Positions 6,898 to 16,108 of a stretch of DNA of 58,386 nt are shown here, in pieces. Origin of the DNA: Oscillospiraceae bacterium (lineage in GTDB: Bacteria > Bacillota > Clostridia > Oscillospirales > JAAYXM01); contig JAFQSU010000060.1 in assembly GCA_017409405.1 (NCBI GenBank), positions 1 to 58,386 on the forward strand. Direction: 5' to 3'. The notes under the pieces were generated by a model, which was given only the letters and a program-made list of their open reading frames with translations, ran no database searches and was not told where the DNA came from. Made by a program: the position numbers and the translations under genes. Within the stretch, counting starts at the first letter, position 1, and each line of letters opens with the position of its first letter.

Positions 6898-8139
6898 TTG
6901 AGTTTTTCAGCTGAAATTATCGCCGTAGGCACTGAAATTCTGCTTGGCGAGATTACAAATACAGATGCGGTTACCGTTGCACGCGCCCTTTCAGAGCTTG
7001 GTATAAACGCATATTACCAGACGGTTGTAGGGGATAACCCCGAAAGACTGCGTGCTTGCATCCTTGCCGCAAAAAAACGTGCAGATATAATCATAACGAC
7101 GGGAGGGCTTGGTCCCACGTTTGACGACCTGACAAAGCAGGTTGCAGCCGAAGCCTTCGGCAAAAAGCTCGTCCTGCACGAGGAATCTCTTAAAAAGATT
7201 GAGATCTATTTTGAAAGACGCGGCAAAAAAATGACAGACAACAACCGTGCTCAGGCATATCTTCCGGAAGGCTGCACCGTGCTCGAAAACGACTGGGGAA
7301 CAGCCCCGGGATGTGCGATAGAGGATAACGGAAAATTCCTTATAATGCTTCCGGGTCCTCCGCGTGAATGCAAGCCGATGGTCAAATACCGCATGCTTCC
7401 GTATCTTCAGAAGCTTTCCGATTCGCGCCTTGTTTCCCACGGCATCCACATTTACGGAATGGGCGAGAGTGAGGTTGAAAGCAAAATCCGTTCTTTTGCC
7501 GAGGAGATGCAAAACCCCACGCTTGCGCCGTATGCAAAGGACGGAGAGGTGCTTTTGCGTGTCACGGGCAAGGCAAAAACCGAGGAAGAGGCGGATGCAA
7601 TAACACGCCCCGTTATTGAGCGTGTAGAAGAAATACTGGGCGATGTTGTTTACGGCGTAGACGTCCCGTCTCTTCACTTTGCGGCATTTGAGATATTGCG
7701 TGAAAAGAAGCTCACGCTCGCAACCGCCGAGTCATGCACAGGCGGTCTGTGTTCAAAGCTTATGACCGACATCCCGGGCGCATCCGAGGTGTTCCGTGGC
7801 GGAATATGCGCATACACAAATGAAATTAAAATGAATTTACTCGGCATAGACGCATCTCTTCTTGAAACTCACGGTGCCGTCAGCCGCGAGTGTGCAGAGG
7901 CACTTGCAAAGGCTGCGTGCGAAAAATTCGGCACAGATGCCGGTATAGGCGTTACGGGCTATGCAGACCCAAGCTCGGGCGATGAGAAAAACCCCGGCGG
8001 AACCGTGTATGTTGCAGTCAATATTTGCGGAAAGTGCACAAGCTCTAAGATTTACCAGCCGCAGAGCCGCGAGCTTGCACGAAGCCGCGCGGCACAGGAG
8101 TGCTTTGATATATTGAGACGAGAGGCAGAAAAGATATGA
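6898..8139 (+). CDS. cinA: CinA family protein (competence/damage-inducible; NMN deamidase-type)
   Basis: The 413-residue protein has the two-domain CinA structure. The N-terminal molybdopterin-binding-like domain begins AEIIAVGTEILLGEITNTDA and carries GGLGPTFDDLT and LPGPPRECKPM. The C-terminal domain (from about residue 250) carries ATAESCTGGLCSKLMTDIPGASE and GVTGYADP, the segment linked to nicotinamide-nucleotide amidase activity. The N-terminal domain is related to ADP-ribose pyrophosphatase activity in characterised homologues. TTG start with GAAGGAAG upstream. The stop overlaps the start of the NUDIX gene by 4 nt, so two proteins that may act on ADP-ribose or NAD-derived nucleotides are translationally coupled. 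Confidence 0.93.
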   Translation: MSFSAEIIAVGTEILLGEITNTDAVTVARALSELGINAYYQTVVGDNPERLRACILAAKKRADIIITTGGLGPTFDDLTKQVAAEAFGKKLVLHEESLKKIEIYFERRGKKMTDNNRAQAYLPEGCTVLENDWGTAPGCAIEDNGKFLIMLPGPPRECKPMVKYRMLPYLQKLSDSRLVSHGIHIYGMGESEVESKIRSFAEEMQNPTLAPYAKDGEVLLRVTGKAKTEEEADAITRPVIERVEEILGDVVYGVDVPSLHFAAFEILREKKLTLATAESCTGGLCSKLMTDIPGASEVFRGGICAYTNEIKMNLLGIDASLLETHGAVSRECAEALAKAACEKFGTDAGIGVTGYADPSSGDEKNPGGTVYVAVNICGKCTSSKIYQPQSRELARSRAAQECFDILRREAEKI

Positions 8140-8672
8140 ACACAAAAGAAACGACCCTTGAACAGAAATACCACTTCAAGGGCAGAATAATGAATATGCG
8201 TGAGGATAAGGTAGTTTGTCCCGACGGCAGACATACGACCCGTGAGGTGTGTGAGCATTGCGACGGTGTTGCAGTGCTTCCCGTGACGGAAGACGGTGAA
8301 ATAGTGCTTGTTTCGCAGTTCCGCTACCCCTTCGGCACAGAGGTTTTAGAGGCACCTGCCGGAAAGGTTGACGGAAACGAGCACCACCTTGCTTGCGGCA
8401 AGCGAGAATTGTCCGAAGAAACAGGCTATGAAGCCGATGAGATGATATATCTCGGATTTGTTTATCCGTCACCGGGCTGTATGACGGAGCGCATTCACCT
8501 GTATCTTGCAAAGGGATTGCATGAGGGGCAGGCGCATCCGGACGAGGGCGAGTTTCTCGAGATAAGAAGAATGAAGCTTTCGGATGCAGTTGCGATGTGT
8601 GATGAAAATAAAATAGATGATGCAAAGACTGCGGTGCTTATTCTTCGTGCCGCAAGAATTCTCGGACTGTAA
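8136..8672 (+). CDS. NUDIX hydrolase, ADP-ribose pyrophosphatase type
   Basis: The 178-residue protein carries a complete NUDIX box (G-x5-E-x7-REUxEExGU) spanning GKVDGNE to RELSEETGY near residues 74-98, preceded by the conserved LVSQFRYPFG and LEAPAG segments of the ADP-ribose pyrophosphatase (NudF-like) subfamily. It would hydrolyse ADP-ribose to AMP and ribose 5-phosphate. The start codon overlaps the cinA stop (ATGA), which fits a shared role in clearing NAD breakdown products. WalR begins 21 nt downstream without a visible intervening terminator. Confidence 0.9.
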   Translation: MNTKETTLEQKYHFKGRIMNMREDKVVCPDGRHTTREVCEHCDGVAVLPVTEDGEIVLVSQFRYPFGTEVLEAPAGKVDGNEHHLACGKRELSEETGYEADEMIYLGFVYPSPGCMTERIHLYLAKGLHEGQAHPDEGEFLEIRRMKLSDAVAMCDENKIDDAKTAVLILRAARILGL

Positions 8673-8692
8673 TTTTCGGGAGGGATACGGAT

Positions 8693-9391
8693 ATGGACAA
8701 AAAAATACTTGTCGTTGAGGATGAAAAGGCGATTGCCGATATCCTTGAATTCAACTTAAAAAAAGAAGGCTACAAAGTCGTATGCGCATACGACGGAGAG
8801 GACGGGCTTACGGCGGCGCTTAAGCAGACACCTGACCTCATTCTGCTCGATGTTATGCTTCCGAAGCTTGACGGCTTTGAGGTCTGCAAAAATGTGCGCA
8901 AGACCTCGAATGTTCCGATAATCATGCTGACCGCACGTGAAGAAGAGGTTGACAAGGTTCTCGGTCTTGAGCTTGGTGCCGACGACTACATCACAAAGCC
9001 CTTTTCAATGCGCGAGCTTATGGCAAGAATAAAGGCAAACGTCCGCCGAAGCTCTGCACCCGTATCGGAGAGTGCGGATGCAAGCGACGAAAACAGGCTT
9101 GTGTTCGGCAACATAGTCATAAATCTCAAGAGCCTTGACGTAAAAAAGAACGGGGAAAAGATTGACCTTACCCCCCGTGAGTTTGACCTCATAAAGTTTC
9201 TTGCTACACAGCCGAATCAGGTATTTTCCCGTGAAGCACTTATGGAGAATGTATGGCAGTATGACTATTACGGGGATTTGCGCACCGTTGATGTTACCGT
9301 GCGCAGACTTCGTGAGAAGATTGAGGACGACCCGGCAAATCCGCAGCGCATAGTAACACGCCGCGGTGCAGGATATATGTTCGCAGACTGA
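8693..9391 (+). CDS. walR: Response regulator WalR (OmpR/PhoB family)
   Basis: The 232-residue regulator has a receiver domain beginning KKILVVEDEKAIADIL with phospho-acceptor Asp53 in LLDVMLP and conserved Lys in ADDYITKPFS, followed by an OmpR-type winged helix (about residues 130-230) with LTPREFDLIKFLA and VDVTVRRLREKIEDDP. The sequence is closest to WalR/YycF, the regulator of peptidoglycan hydrolases in Firmicutes. It is followed by walK, yycH and yycI as in Bacillus, which supports the assignment. ATG 8693 is preceded by GGGAGGGA. Confidence 0.93.
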   Translation: MDKKILVVEDEKAIADILEFNLKKEGYKVVCAYDGEDGLTAALKQTPDLILLDVMLPKLDGFEVCKNVRKTSNVPIIMLTAREEEVDKVLGLELGADDYITKPFSMRELMARIKANVRRSSAPVSESADASDENRLVFGNIVINLKSLDVKKNGEKIDLTPREFDLIKFLATQPNQVFSREALMENVWQYDYYGDLRTVDVTVRRLREKIEDDPANPQRIVTRRGAGYMFAD

Positions 9392-9414
9392 TAAAACAGA
9401 AAGGGTGGTCATCC

Positions 9415-11169
9415 TTGCGTTCACTCCAGATGAAGCTTGTGCTGGTGCTTGTATTGCTCATTGTTTCGGTAATGGCAATAGTCGGCACATTTATGCTCAA
9501 TCAGGTATCGGTATATTATTTTAACGATTTTACGGAGCAGATGAACTCGGTATTCAACGCCGAGGTATTTGCCATGCTCAAAACCGAGGCACAGGCAGAG
9601 GGTGGCGCAGAAAGGCTGAACACCGCAGTTGAGGCATATTCGCAGGCAATGAGAATAAGCAGCTACCGCAACTATTACATACTGGACGGAAAGACGGGAG
9701 CCTCTCTCTTCGGTTCAAATGACGATGAGGTAATAAGAACGCCTGCCGTCATTTCCGCACTCGGCGGAAAAATCGGGCAGGAGAAGAGGGTGTCAAGCGG
9801 ATATATAGACCGTGCAAACCCGATAGTTGTTGACGGTGAAGTAAAATATATTGTCTATGTAAAGGATACAAAGCAGGATCAGCAAAGCCTTACTGCATCA
9901 ATGTTTACAATCATTTTGCGTACAATGATGTTTGCGCTTCTCATTGCGGTCTTTTTAAGCTTTCTTTTTGCCAAGACAATAACTACCCCGATTGAAAATA
10001 TCACCAAGGGCGCAAAGAAGCTTTCAATGGGCGAGCTTGATACGACGCTTGCCGTCTCGTCAAATGACGAGATAGGCACGCTTACTGAGGCGTTCAACGA
10101 CATGGCATCAGCGCTGAACACAACTCTTGCAAAGGTTGAGGATGAAAGAAACAAGCTTGACACAATGTTCCTTTACATGACAGACGGTGTTACTGCTTTT
10201 TCACGTTCAGGTGAGCTGGTTCACCACAATCCTGCGGCAGTTGAGATGCTCGGCTTTGATGAAAAAACCGACAAGACATACGATGCCATTTTCAAAGACA
10301 GCGGTATAGAGCTTTCATCACTCTTTGAAATGGAAGGAAGCTTTGAAGAATACAGCCTTACCCATGGCGAAAAAACACTCAAGGTAAGCTTCGCTTTGTT
10401 TGGAAATGAGGCTGAGGACAGCGGCGTAATAGCCATTATCCACGACTTCACCGCACAGCAGAAGCTCGAAAATTCACGGCGTGAGTTCGTTGCAAACGTT
10501 TCGCACGAGCTTCGCACACCGCTTACAAACGTAAAGAGCTATACAGAAACTCTTGCAGAGTCTCCCGACGCACCGGATGAGATGAAAAAACAGTTTTTTG
10601 GAGTTATTCTCAATGAAACTGACAGAATGACCCGAATAGTAAAGGATCTCCTCACTCTGTCACGCCTTGATTCTGCAAAAATGGACTGGAAGAACGAAAC
10701 CTTCTCTCTCAAAAAGAGCGTTGAAAATGCCTACCGTGCCATGGAAATGGAGGCACGCAGAAACGGGCATAAGCTTACCATGTCTGTTGACGCCTCTCTT
10801 CCGAGCTTTTTCGGTGACAGGGAAAGGATAGAGCAGGTATTCATAAACCTTCTCTCCAATGCCGTCAAGTATACGCCCGAGGGCGGAAGAATAGATTTCT
10901 CTGCAGAAAATTATGACAGCTTTATAAAAATAACGGTCAAGGACAACGGTATAGGCATACCGGAAAAGGATATGCCGCGTCTGTTTGAACGCTTTTACCG
11001 CGTTGATAAGGCGAGAAGCCGCGAGATGGGCGGTACGGGGCTTGGTCTTGCCATTGCCAAGGAGATTGTTGAGCATCACGGCGGCGAAATCAGGCTTGAA
11101 AGCAAATACGGAAGCGGAACAACTGTGTCTGTCATATTGCCGAAAGATGAAGCAGGTGAGGCAATATGA
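9415..11169 (+). CDS. walK: Sensor histidine kinase WalK
   Basis: The 584-residue kinase has a first transmembrane helix at about 7-29, an extracytoplasmic domain of about 135 residues, a second helix near 165-187, HAMP (about 188-240), PAS (about 247-345), HisKA with phospho-accepting His364 in NVSHELRTPL, and HATPase with NLLSNAVKYTPEGG, DNGIGIPEKD and GGTGLGLAIAKEIVEHHGG. This is the WalK layout with an extracellular sensor and a cytoplasmic PAS. It phosphorylates WalR and responds to cell-wall state. Start TTG 9415 follows GGGTGG. The end overlaps yycH by 4 nt (ATGA). Confidence 0.93.
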   Translation: MRSLQMKLVLVLVLLIVSVMAIVGTFMLNQVSVYYFNDFTEQMNSVFNAEVFAMLKTEAQAEGGAERLNTAVEAYSQAMRISSYRNYYILDGKTGASLFGSNDDEVIRTPAVISALGGKIGQEKRVSSGYIDRANPIVVDGEVKYIVYVKDTKQDQQSLTASMFTIILRTMMFALLIAVFLSFLFAKTITTPIENITKGAKKLSMGELDTTLAVSSNDEIGTLTEAFNDMASALNTTLAKVEDERNKLDTMFLYMTDGVTAFSRSGELVHHNPAAVEMLGFDEKTDKTYDAIFKDSGIELSSLFEMEGSFEEYSLTHGEKTLKVSFALFGNEAEDSGVIAIIHDFTAQQKLENSRREFVANVSHELRTPLTNVKSYTETLAESPDAPDEMKKQFFGVILNETDRMTRIVKDLLTLSRLDSAKMDWKNETFSLKKSVENAYRAMEMEARRNGHKLTMSVDASLPSFFGDRERIEQVFINLLSNAVKYTPEGGRIDFSAENYDSFIKITVKDNGIGIPEKDMPRLFERFYRVDKARSREMGGTGLGLAIAKEIVEHHGGEIRLESKYGSGTTVSVILPKDEAGEAI

Positions 11170-12518
11170 ACATAACAAAGGAAAGAATAAAAACCGTACT
11201 CATCTGCATTCTCATAACGGGCATGCTGTATCTTACTTATGCGGTATGGTTTTTTGACAGTCCTTTCGGGACGATTGACATTTACGGGCTGTTTAATTCC
11301 GAAAAAAGCACCGAATTTCTGGTCGGAGAAGGCTCTGACCTTGACGTGTTCGGCATAAGACCGATGGCGGTATTTATCCGTGACGAGGAAAAGTCAACGG
11401 GAACGGTTTATGAAACCGCAATTTCCGATGAAGCATACAAAAAGCTGCGAGAAGTGACAGCGCGTGTGTTCGCTACCGTAAAATCACATCAGACCGTAAG
11501 TGAGGCAGAGTGGGAGACGGCACTTCTCGGCAAGGGTGTCTTTTTCGATTACTTCGGCGACGTTCCGCTTGGTGCAATACAGCTCTGGCTCGGCTCAAGC
11601 AATGATACAAATGAGCTTTCCGGCAGATATTTTATGCTGTCTGCAGATAAAAAGAACGTCGAAGTGTTTGTGAAAAACAGTATGAGCCACGAGGTATACA
11701 GATTAAGCTGCGCGCTTTCATCGCAAAAACTTGCGGAAGCCGTTATGGAGACGTCAGCGGCTCCTGCAAGTCTTGCGTTGGAAATGCAGGAGGATGATTT
11801 TATGTCCGTCTGGCCTGAAACTGTTATTGTTTCGGGCAGAGCAAAGCCTGTCGCCATATCTTCATACAACTCACATTCAGTCTACGGCGAGGATATAGAA
11901 AACACATGTCTTGACTGCTTCCGCCTGAGAGACGTTGCTCCGAGCACGTATTCCGAAGCCGACGGAACGATGGTATATGTTGCCGACATGGTAACGTTAA
12001 AGATATCTCCCGACGGTACGGTGTCGTACAGCGACACCCGTGACAGGACGGACTCCACTCTCGGTATAGGTATTGATTATGACGGTGAAGCCCCTACCGT
12101 AGCTGAAAAAACAGAGGCGGCACGCGCACTCGTCGCGTCTGTTGCATCACGTATTCCGGGCGACGGCGGTATTTATCTCATGGACGTATCCGAAAAAGCG
12201 GACGGCACGGAAATCGTGTTCGGCCGTCATGTTTCGGGAATACCGGTGGATATGCAGACAACTACGTATTTTGCGCGTGTGATAGTCGGAAACGAGAGCA
12301 TCCGCGCGGCAAAAATAAATGTCAGAGGCTATGAGGCGACCTCACAGAGTGTCGATGTCATGTCAGAGCGCCTTGCGGCTGCGGCAGTTACGGGAAGCGG
12401 AATGAAAGGAAATCTCATGCTCAGATATGCAGATGACGGTAGTGCATCAATCGTACCGGCATGGTATATAGGCGGCATGCAAAAGAAGGAGGAAGCCGAT
12501 GAACTGGTCGAGAGCTAA
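11166..12518 (+). CDS. yycH: YycH-like WalK-associated regulatory protein
   Basis: A 450-residue protein with one N-terminal membrane anchor (about residues 8-29, sequence VLICILITGMLYLTYAVWFF) and a large extracytoplasmic part. Position directly between walK and a YycI-like gene, single anchor and length fit YycH (PF07435), which in Bacillus binds and restrains WalK. Primary sequence is divergent and I rely partly on gene order. It overlaps walK by 4 nt and the following gene by 20 nt, so the four wal genes are tightly coupled. Confidence 0.75.
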   Translation: MNITKERIKTVLICILITGMLYLTYAVWFFDSPFGTIDIYGLFNSEKSTEFLVGEGSDLDVFGIRPMAVFIRDEEKSTGTVYETAISDEAYKKLREVTARVFATVKSHQTVSEAEWETALLGKGVFFDYFGDVPLGAIQLWLGSSNDTNELSGRYFMLSADKKNVEVFVKNSMSHEVYRLSCALSSQKLAEAVMETSAAPASLALEMQEDDFMSVWPETVIVSGRAKPVAISSYNSHSVYGEDIENTCLDCFRLRDVAPSTYSEADGTMVYVADMVTLKISPDGTVSYSDTRDRTDSTLGIGIDYDGEAPTVAEKTEAARALVASVASRIPGDGGIYLMDVSEKADGTEIVFGRHVSGIPVDMQTTTYFARVIVGNESIRAAKINVRGYEATSQSVDVMSERLAAAAVTGSGMKGNLMLRYADDGSASIVPAWYIGGMQKKEEADELVES

Positions 12519-13320
12519 AACAATTCTCATCGCGCTTCTCCTTGTGGTAAACGTGTTTCTGCTTGTGACGTATATCGTCAGGGAAAACGGCGTGCGAAGG
12601 GACGAGCTTGAGGTACGTCGGCAGGTATGCGACATACTTAAAGCACAGGGCATAACTGTGCCGCAGGAGAGTGTTCCGCTTGATTCGGTCACGATTACGC
12701 CGGCAGTCATCCGCAAAAGCGCAGATGACGCAAAGATCGCACAAAGCCTTTTCGGAGAGGTATCAAGGAGCGAAAACGGCGAAAGTGTGGCTTATTCGGG
12801 AGAGGGCGGAAACATCATGTTTTCTAAGAATTCATTTTCTCTTGTGTATGAATCCGAAAGAGAGATTGGGTCGCCGGAAGATGCCCGTAGTCTTGCCAAG
12901 CGTATTGTTTCAAAGCTCGCTTTTTCTGCCGACTCAAGGAGTTTTGAAGTGACAGAGGAAGATGGAGGATACAAACTAACGGTTCCGCGTGTTTTTTCCG
13001 GTGTACGGGTGTTTAACTGTGCGGCTGAGTTCAAAATTTCCTCGGGAGGAAGTGTCATTGCCTACGGTAAGCATATAGGCGCCGGCAAGCTTTCACTTGT
13101 AAAGGGAAATGTCATAAACACTTCGGCGCTTATGCTGTCATTTGCGGATGCAATGCGTGAGCGTGGAAAAACACCGGTCACGGTGCATGCAATAGAGCTC
13201 GGATACATGGCGGAATTGACGGCTCCCGGAGTGGTTTCGCTTGAGCCAATGCTTGAAATTTCAACGGATTCGGGTGTGTTTTATATAAATATGCAGACCG
13301 GCAAAACAGAAGCAGACTAA
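12499..13320 (+). CDS. yycI: YycI-like WalK-associated regulatory protein
   Basis: A 273-residue protein beginning MNWSRAKTILIALLLVVNVF, the typical YycI start (PF09648), with one transmembrane helix at about 7-26 and an extracytoplasmic domain. YycI partners YycH and WalK in the membrane. An AAGGAGG site lies 7 nt before ATG 12499, inside the end of yycH. The downstream gene murA has its own promoter, so the wal transcript probably ends or weakens here, although no clear terminator is visible at 13321-13345. Confidence 0.78.
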   Translation: MNWSRAKTILIALLLVVNVFLLVTYIVRENGVRRDELEVRRQVCDILKAQGITVPQESVPLDSVTITPAVIRKSADDAKIAQSLFGEVSRSENGESVAYSGEGGNIMFSKNSFSLVYESEREIGSPEDARSLAKRIVSKLAFSADSRSFEVTEEDGGYKLTVPRVFSGVRVFNCAAEFKISSGGSVIAYGKHIGAGKLSLVKGNVINTSALMLSFADAMRERGKTPVTVHAIELGYMAELTAPGVVSLEPMLEISTDSGVFYINMQTGKTEAD

Positions 13321-13347
13321 AAAATTTTTCAAATATGTAAATATGCT

Positions 13348-13376
13348 TTGCATTTTGCCTTCAAGTCTGCTATAAT
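13348..13376 (+). promoter_or_regulatory. Promoter of murA
   Basis: TTGCAT (13348-13353) and a perfect TATAAT (13371-13376) are 17 bp apart. The start would be near 13383, leaving a leader of about 98 nt before the TTG start of murA. Confidence 0.78.
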
Positions 13377-13480
13377 CTATTTTGGAGTATATCATCTTTA
13401 TTTTTTCGGCAAATGATTAAAAAAGAGTTTTTTTACCTATACTGATAAACGAGTATTAAGAGAGAAGAGGGTGCGAGTCC

Positions 13481-14770
13481 TTGACGAAGTATGTTATAGA
13501 AGGTGGCTATAAGCTGAGTGGCGAGGTCACGATAAGCGGTGCAAAAAACGCCGCTGTTGCAATAATACCTGCCGCACTTCTTGTAGACGGCACATGCAGA
13601 ATAGAAAACATCCCCGAAATCCGTGATGTCACGCTCATGCTTGACCTTTTGCGCGATATCGGTGCCGATGTGCGTCTTATCAACCGCAACTGTGTTGAAA
13701 TCAACGCATCAAAAATCCGCACAACACGCGCAGACTATGACATGGCACGTATGATACGCGCCTCATACTATCTCATAGGTGCCCTGCTCGGCCGTTTCGG
13801 TTCGGCTCAGGTGGCACTTCCGGGTGGCTGCAATCTCGGCGACAGACCGATTGACCAGCACACAAAGGCCTTCAAGCTTCTCGGCGCAAATGTCGATGTG
13901 CAAAACGGCTATGTCTTTGCCGAGTCGGTCGGAAGACTCACGGCAGCCCCGATTTATTTTGACGTTGTATCTGTAGGCGCAACGATGAATGCGATGCTCG
14001 CCGCTGTCCTTGCAGACGGCACTACGGTTATTGAAAACGCCGCAAAAGAGCCGCATATCGTTGACCTTGCAAACTTCTTAAATTCAATGGGCGCAAACGT
14101 CAGCGGTGCAGGTACCGACGTCATAAAGGTTCGCGGTGTCAAGAAAATCGAAGGCGGAACATATGCAATTATTCCCGACCAGATAGAGGCCGGCACATAT
14201 ATGGCGGCTGTTACCGCATGTGGCGGCGAGGTACTCATAAAGAACATAATCCCCAAGCATCTTGACTGCATTACCGCAAAGCTTGTAGAGATGGGTGCTG
14301 AGATTACCGAATATGACGACTCTGTTCTTGTAAAAAGAACGGGCGAACTTCAAAAAACCAATATAAAAACCTTACCGTATCCGGGCTTCCCCACCGATAT
14401 GCAGCCTCAGGCAACGGTCATTCTCTCCGTCGCCAATGGGATGAGTCTTGTTACCGAGGGTGTATGGGACAGCAGATACAGATATGTTGAAGAGCTCCGC
14501 CGTATGGGTGCACGCATTCAGGTTGACGGAAAAACAGCCGTAGTTGAGGGCGTTGAAGGTCTTTGCGGCGCACCGGTAAAGGCATGTGACCTCCGTGCAG
14601 GTGCGGCTCTTGTGATTGCAGGCCTTGCGGCAAGCGGCACAACAGAGGTTGAAGACATCTCTCACATTGAGCGAGGTTATGAGCATATTGTCGAAAAGCT
14701 TACGGCAATAGGTGCGCATATTTACAGGGCTGAAGTCCCCGACGATGCAGCATTATCAAAAGCACAGTAA
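13481..14770 (+). CDS. murA: UDP-N-acetylglucosamine 1-carboxyvinyltransferase MurA
   Basis: MurA transfers enolpyruvate from PEP to UDP-GlcNAc, the first committed step of peptidoglycan synthesis in the cytoplasm. The 429-residue protein starts MTKYVIEGGYKLSGEVTISG, has GAKNAAVAIIPAAL near residue 20, and the catalytic loop PGGCNLGDRP with Cys117, the residue attacked by fosfomycin. The end carries the conserved DLRAGAALVIAGLAASG and HIERGYEHIVEKL. Start TTG 13481 follows AGAGGG by about 9 nt. It interrupts the usual yycI-walJ adjacency and has its own promoter; a tight hairpin follows the stop. Confidence 0.95.
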   Translation: MTKYVIEGGYKLSGEVTISGAKNAAVAIIPAALLVDGTCRIENIPEIRDVTLMLDLLRDIGADVRLINRNCVEINASKIRTTRADYDMARMIRASYYLIGALLGRFGSAQVALPGGCNLGDRPIDQHTKAFKLLGANVDVQNGYVFAESVGRLTAAPIYFDVVSVGATMNAMLAAVLADGTTVIENAAKEPHIVDLANFLNSMGANVSGAGTDVIKVRGVKKIEGGTYAIIPDQIEAGTYMAAVTACGGEVLIKNIIPKHLDCITAKLVEMGAEITEYDDSVLVKRTGELQKTNIKTLPYPGFPTDMQPQATVILSVANGMSLVTEGVWDSRYRYVEELRRMGARIQVDGKTAVVEGVEGLCGAPVKACDLRAGAALVIAGLAASGTTEVEDISHIERGYEHIVEKLTAIGAHIYRAEVPDDAALSKAQ

Positions 14771-14774
14771 AAAT

Positions 14775-14801
14775 AAGGAACGGCGTCGCCGTTCCTTTCT
14801 T
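14775..14801 (+). terminator. Short GC-rich hairpin after murA
   Basis: Arms 14775-14784 and 14788-14797 (aaggaacggc/gccgttcctt) with a 3-nt loop, followed by TCTTTG. It is a compact terminator-like hairpin, although the T-tract is weak, so some read-through into walJ is likely. Confidence 0.55.
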
Positions 14802-14821
14802 TGATAAAGAGGAAGATGAAA

Positions 14822-15628
14822 ATGCTTAAGATATGTCCGCTTGCGAGCGGTTCGAACGGCAATTGTACATACATATCAGACGGAAAAACGAATATACTTA
14901 TAGATACAGGCATCTCCGCAACCCGTATAATACGTGAGCTTTCGTCTCTCGGAACAGGAGTGTCCGCAATAGATGCCGTGTTTATTACCCATGAGCATAC
15001 TGACCATATCACGGGTCTTGAAAAGCTTTTGCAGCGTGTCGATGCTCCGGTCTATGCTTCCTGCGGAACGGCAAGGGGTATAGGTGAGAGGACCCCGGCT
15101 CTCGGCGGAAAGGTCAGATGCGTTTATGCTGAGGAGCCTGTGAGTATAGGCAATCTCACGGTATCACCGTTCCATACACCGCATGACACTTATGAAAGTA
15201 CGGGCTTTCGCATATCAAACGGTTTGCAATGTGCAGTTGTAGCTACAGATATAGGACATGTGGATGATGAGCTTCGTGAAAAGCTTGTGCACTGCGACGT
15301 TCTTTTGCTTGAATCAAACTATGATGCACAGCGTATCCGTTTTAGCCACTACCCTGTTTTTTTAAAAAAACGCATAGTGAGCGATGTGGGGCATCTTTCA
15401 AACAATGAGTGCGCCTCCGTTGCCGTAAAGGCGGCAGAAAACGGAACAAAAAGCATTATTCTCGGTCACCTGAGTGCTGAGAACAATACCCCTGCAGAGG
15501 CGTACACAACCGTTCATACGGCACTGACGCAAAAGGGTATCATTCCGGGGGTCGATGTCATGCTTTATGTTGCGCCTCGCGGCAAATGCGGAGAGCTCGT
15601 TACAGTCGGAGGGGAATCTCCATGTTAG
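14822..15628 (+). CDS. walJ: MBL-fold metallohydrolase WalJ/YycJ
   Basis: The 268-residue protein is a metallo-beta-lactamase-fold hydrolase of the YycJ/WalJ family. It starts MLKICPLASGSNGNCTYI and has the metal motif ITHEHTDHITGLEK, then HDTYESTGFRI, AVVATDIGHVD, the LLLESNYD segment, and GHLSNNECA/LGHLSAENN toward the end. WalJ is reported to have 5'-3' exonuclease-like activity linked to replication and cell-wall control. ATG 14822 follows GAGGAA by 7 nt; upstream ATG and TTG codons at 14816 and 14801 are badly placed. It overlaps rlmH by 7 nt, as in the Bacillus order. Confidence 0.88.
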   Translation: MLKICPLASGSNGNCTYISDGKTNILIDTGISATRIIRELSSLGTGVSAIDAVFITHEHTDHITGLEKLLQRVDAPVYASCGTARGIGERTPALGGKVRCVYAEEPVSIGNLTVSPFHTPHDTYESTGFRISNGLQCAVVATDIGHVDDELREKLVHCDVLLLESNYDAQRIRFSHYPVFLKKRIVSDVGHLSNNECASVAVKAAENGTKSIILGHLSAENNTPAEAYTTVHTALTQKGIIPGVDVMLYVAPRGKCGELVTVGGESPC

Positions 15629-16095
15629 GCATTGATGTTATCTGCGTGGGAAAGCTGAAGGAAAAGTTTTTTTCCGATGCATGCGACGAGTACAAAAAAC
15701 GCATGGGCGCATACTGTAAGCTCAACATCTGCGAGGTTGCGGAAGTTCCGGCATCAACTCCGTCAGAGATACAGAAGGCGCTTTGCACCGAAGCGGAGAG
15801 AATTGAGGCAAAGATTCCGAAGGATGCATATATAATATGTATGTGCATAGAGGCAAAACAGCTCTCAAGCGAAGAGCTTTCAGAAAAAATAGGACAGCTG
15901 AAGTGTATGGGAAAGAGCCGGATTTGTATAATAATAGGTGGCTCAAACGGAATGGATGAGAGCATTAAGCGACGTGCAGACCTTAAGCTGTCCATGTCCA
16001 GGATGACGTTTCCGCACCATCTTGCGAGAGTAATGGTGCTTGAGCAGGTCTACCGTGCATTTAAAATAGAAGAGGGTTCGGGATATCACAAATAA
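15622..16095 (+). CDS. rlmH: 23S rRNA (pseudouridine1915-N3)-methyltransferase RlmH
   Basis: The SPOUT methyltransferase RlmH methylates pseudouridine 1915 of helix 69 in assembled 70S ribosomes. The 157-residue protein starts MLGIDVICVGKLKEKFF and ends with the diagnostic block IIGGSNGMDESIKRRADLKL, MTFPHHLARVMVLEQVYRAFKI and final GSGYHK. GGAGGGG lies upstream of ATG 15622, within the end of walJ. The walJ-rlmH adjacency is common in Firmicutes. Confidence 0.95.
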   Translation: MLGIDVICVGKLKEKFFSDACDEYKKRMGAYCKLNICEVAEVPASTPSEIQKALCTEAERIEAKIPKDAYIICMCIEAKQLSSEELSEKIGQLKCMGKSRICIIIGGSNGMDESIKRRADLKLSMSRMTFPHHLARVMVLEQVYRAFKIEEGSGYHK

Positions 16096-16108
16096 CAGGA
16101 GGTACATA

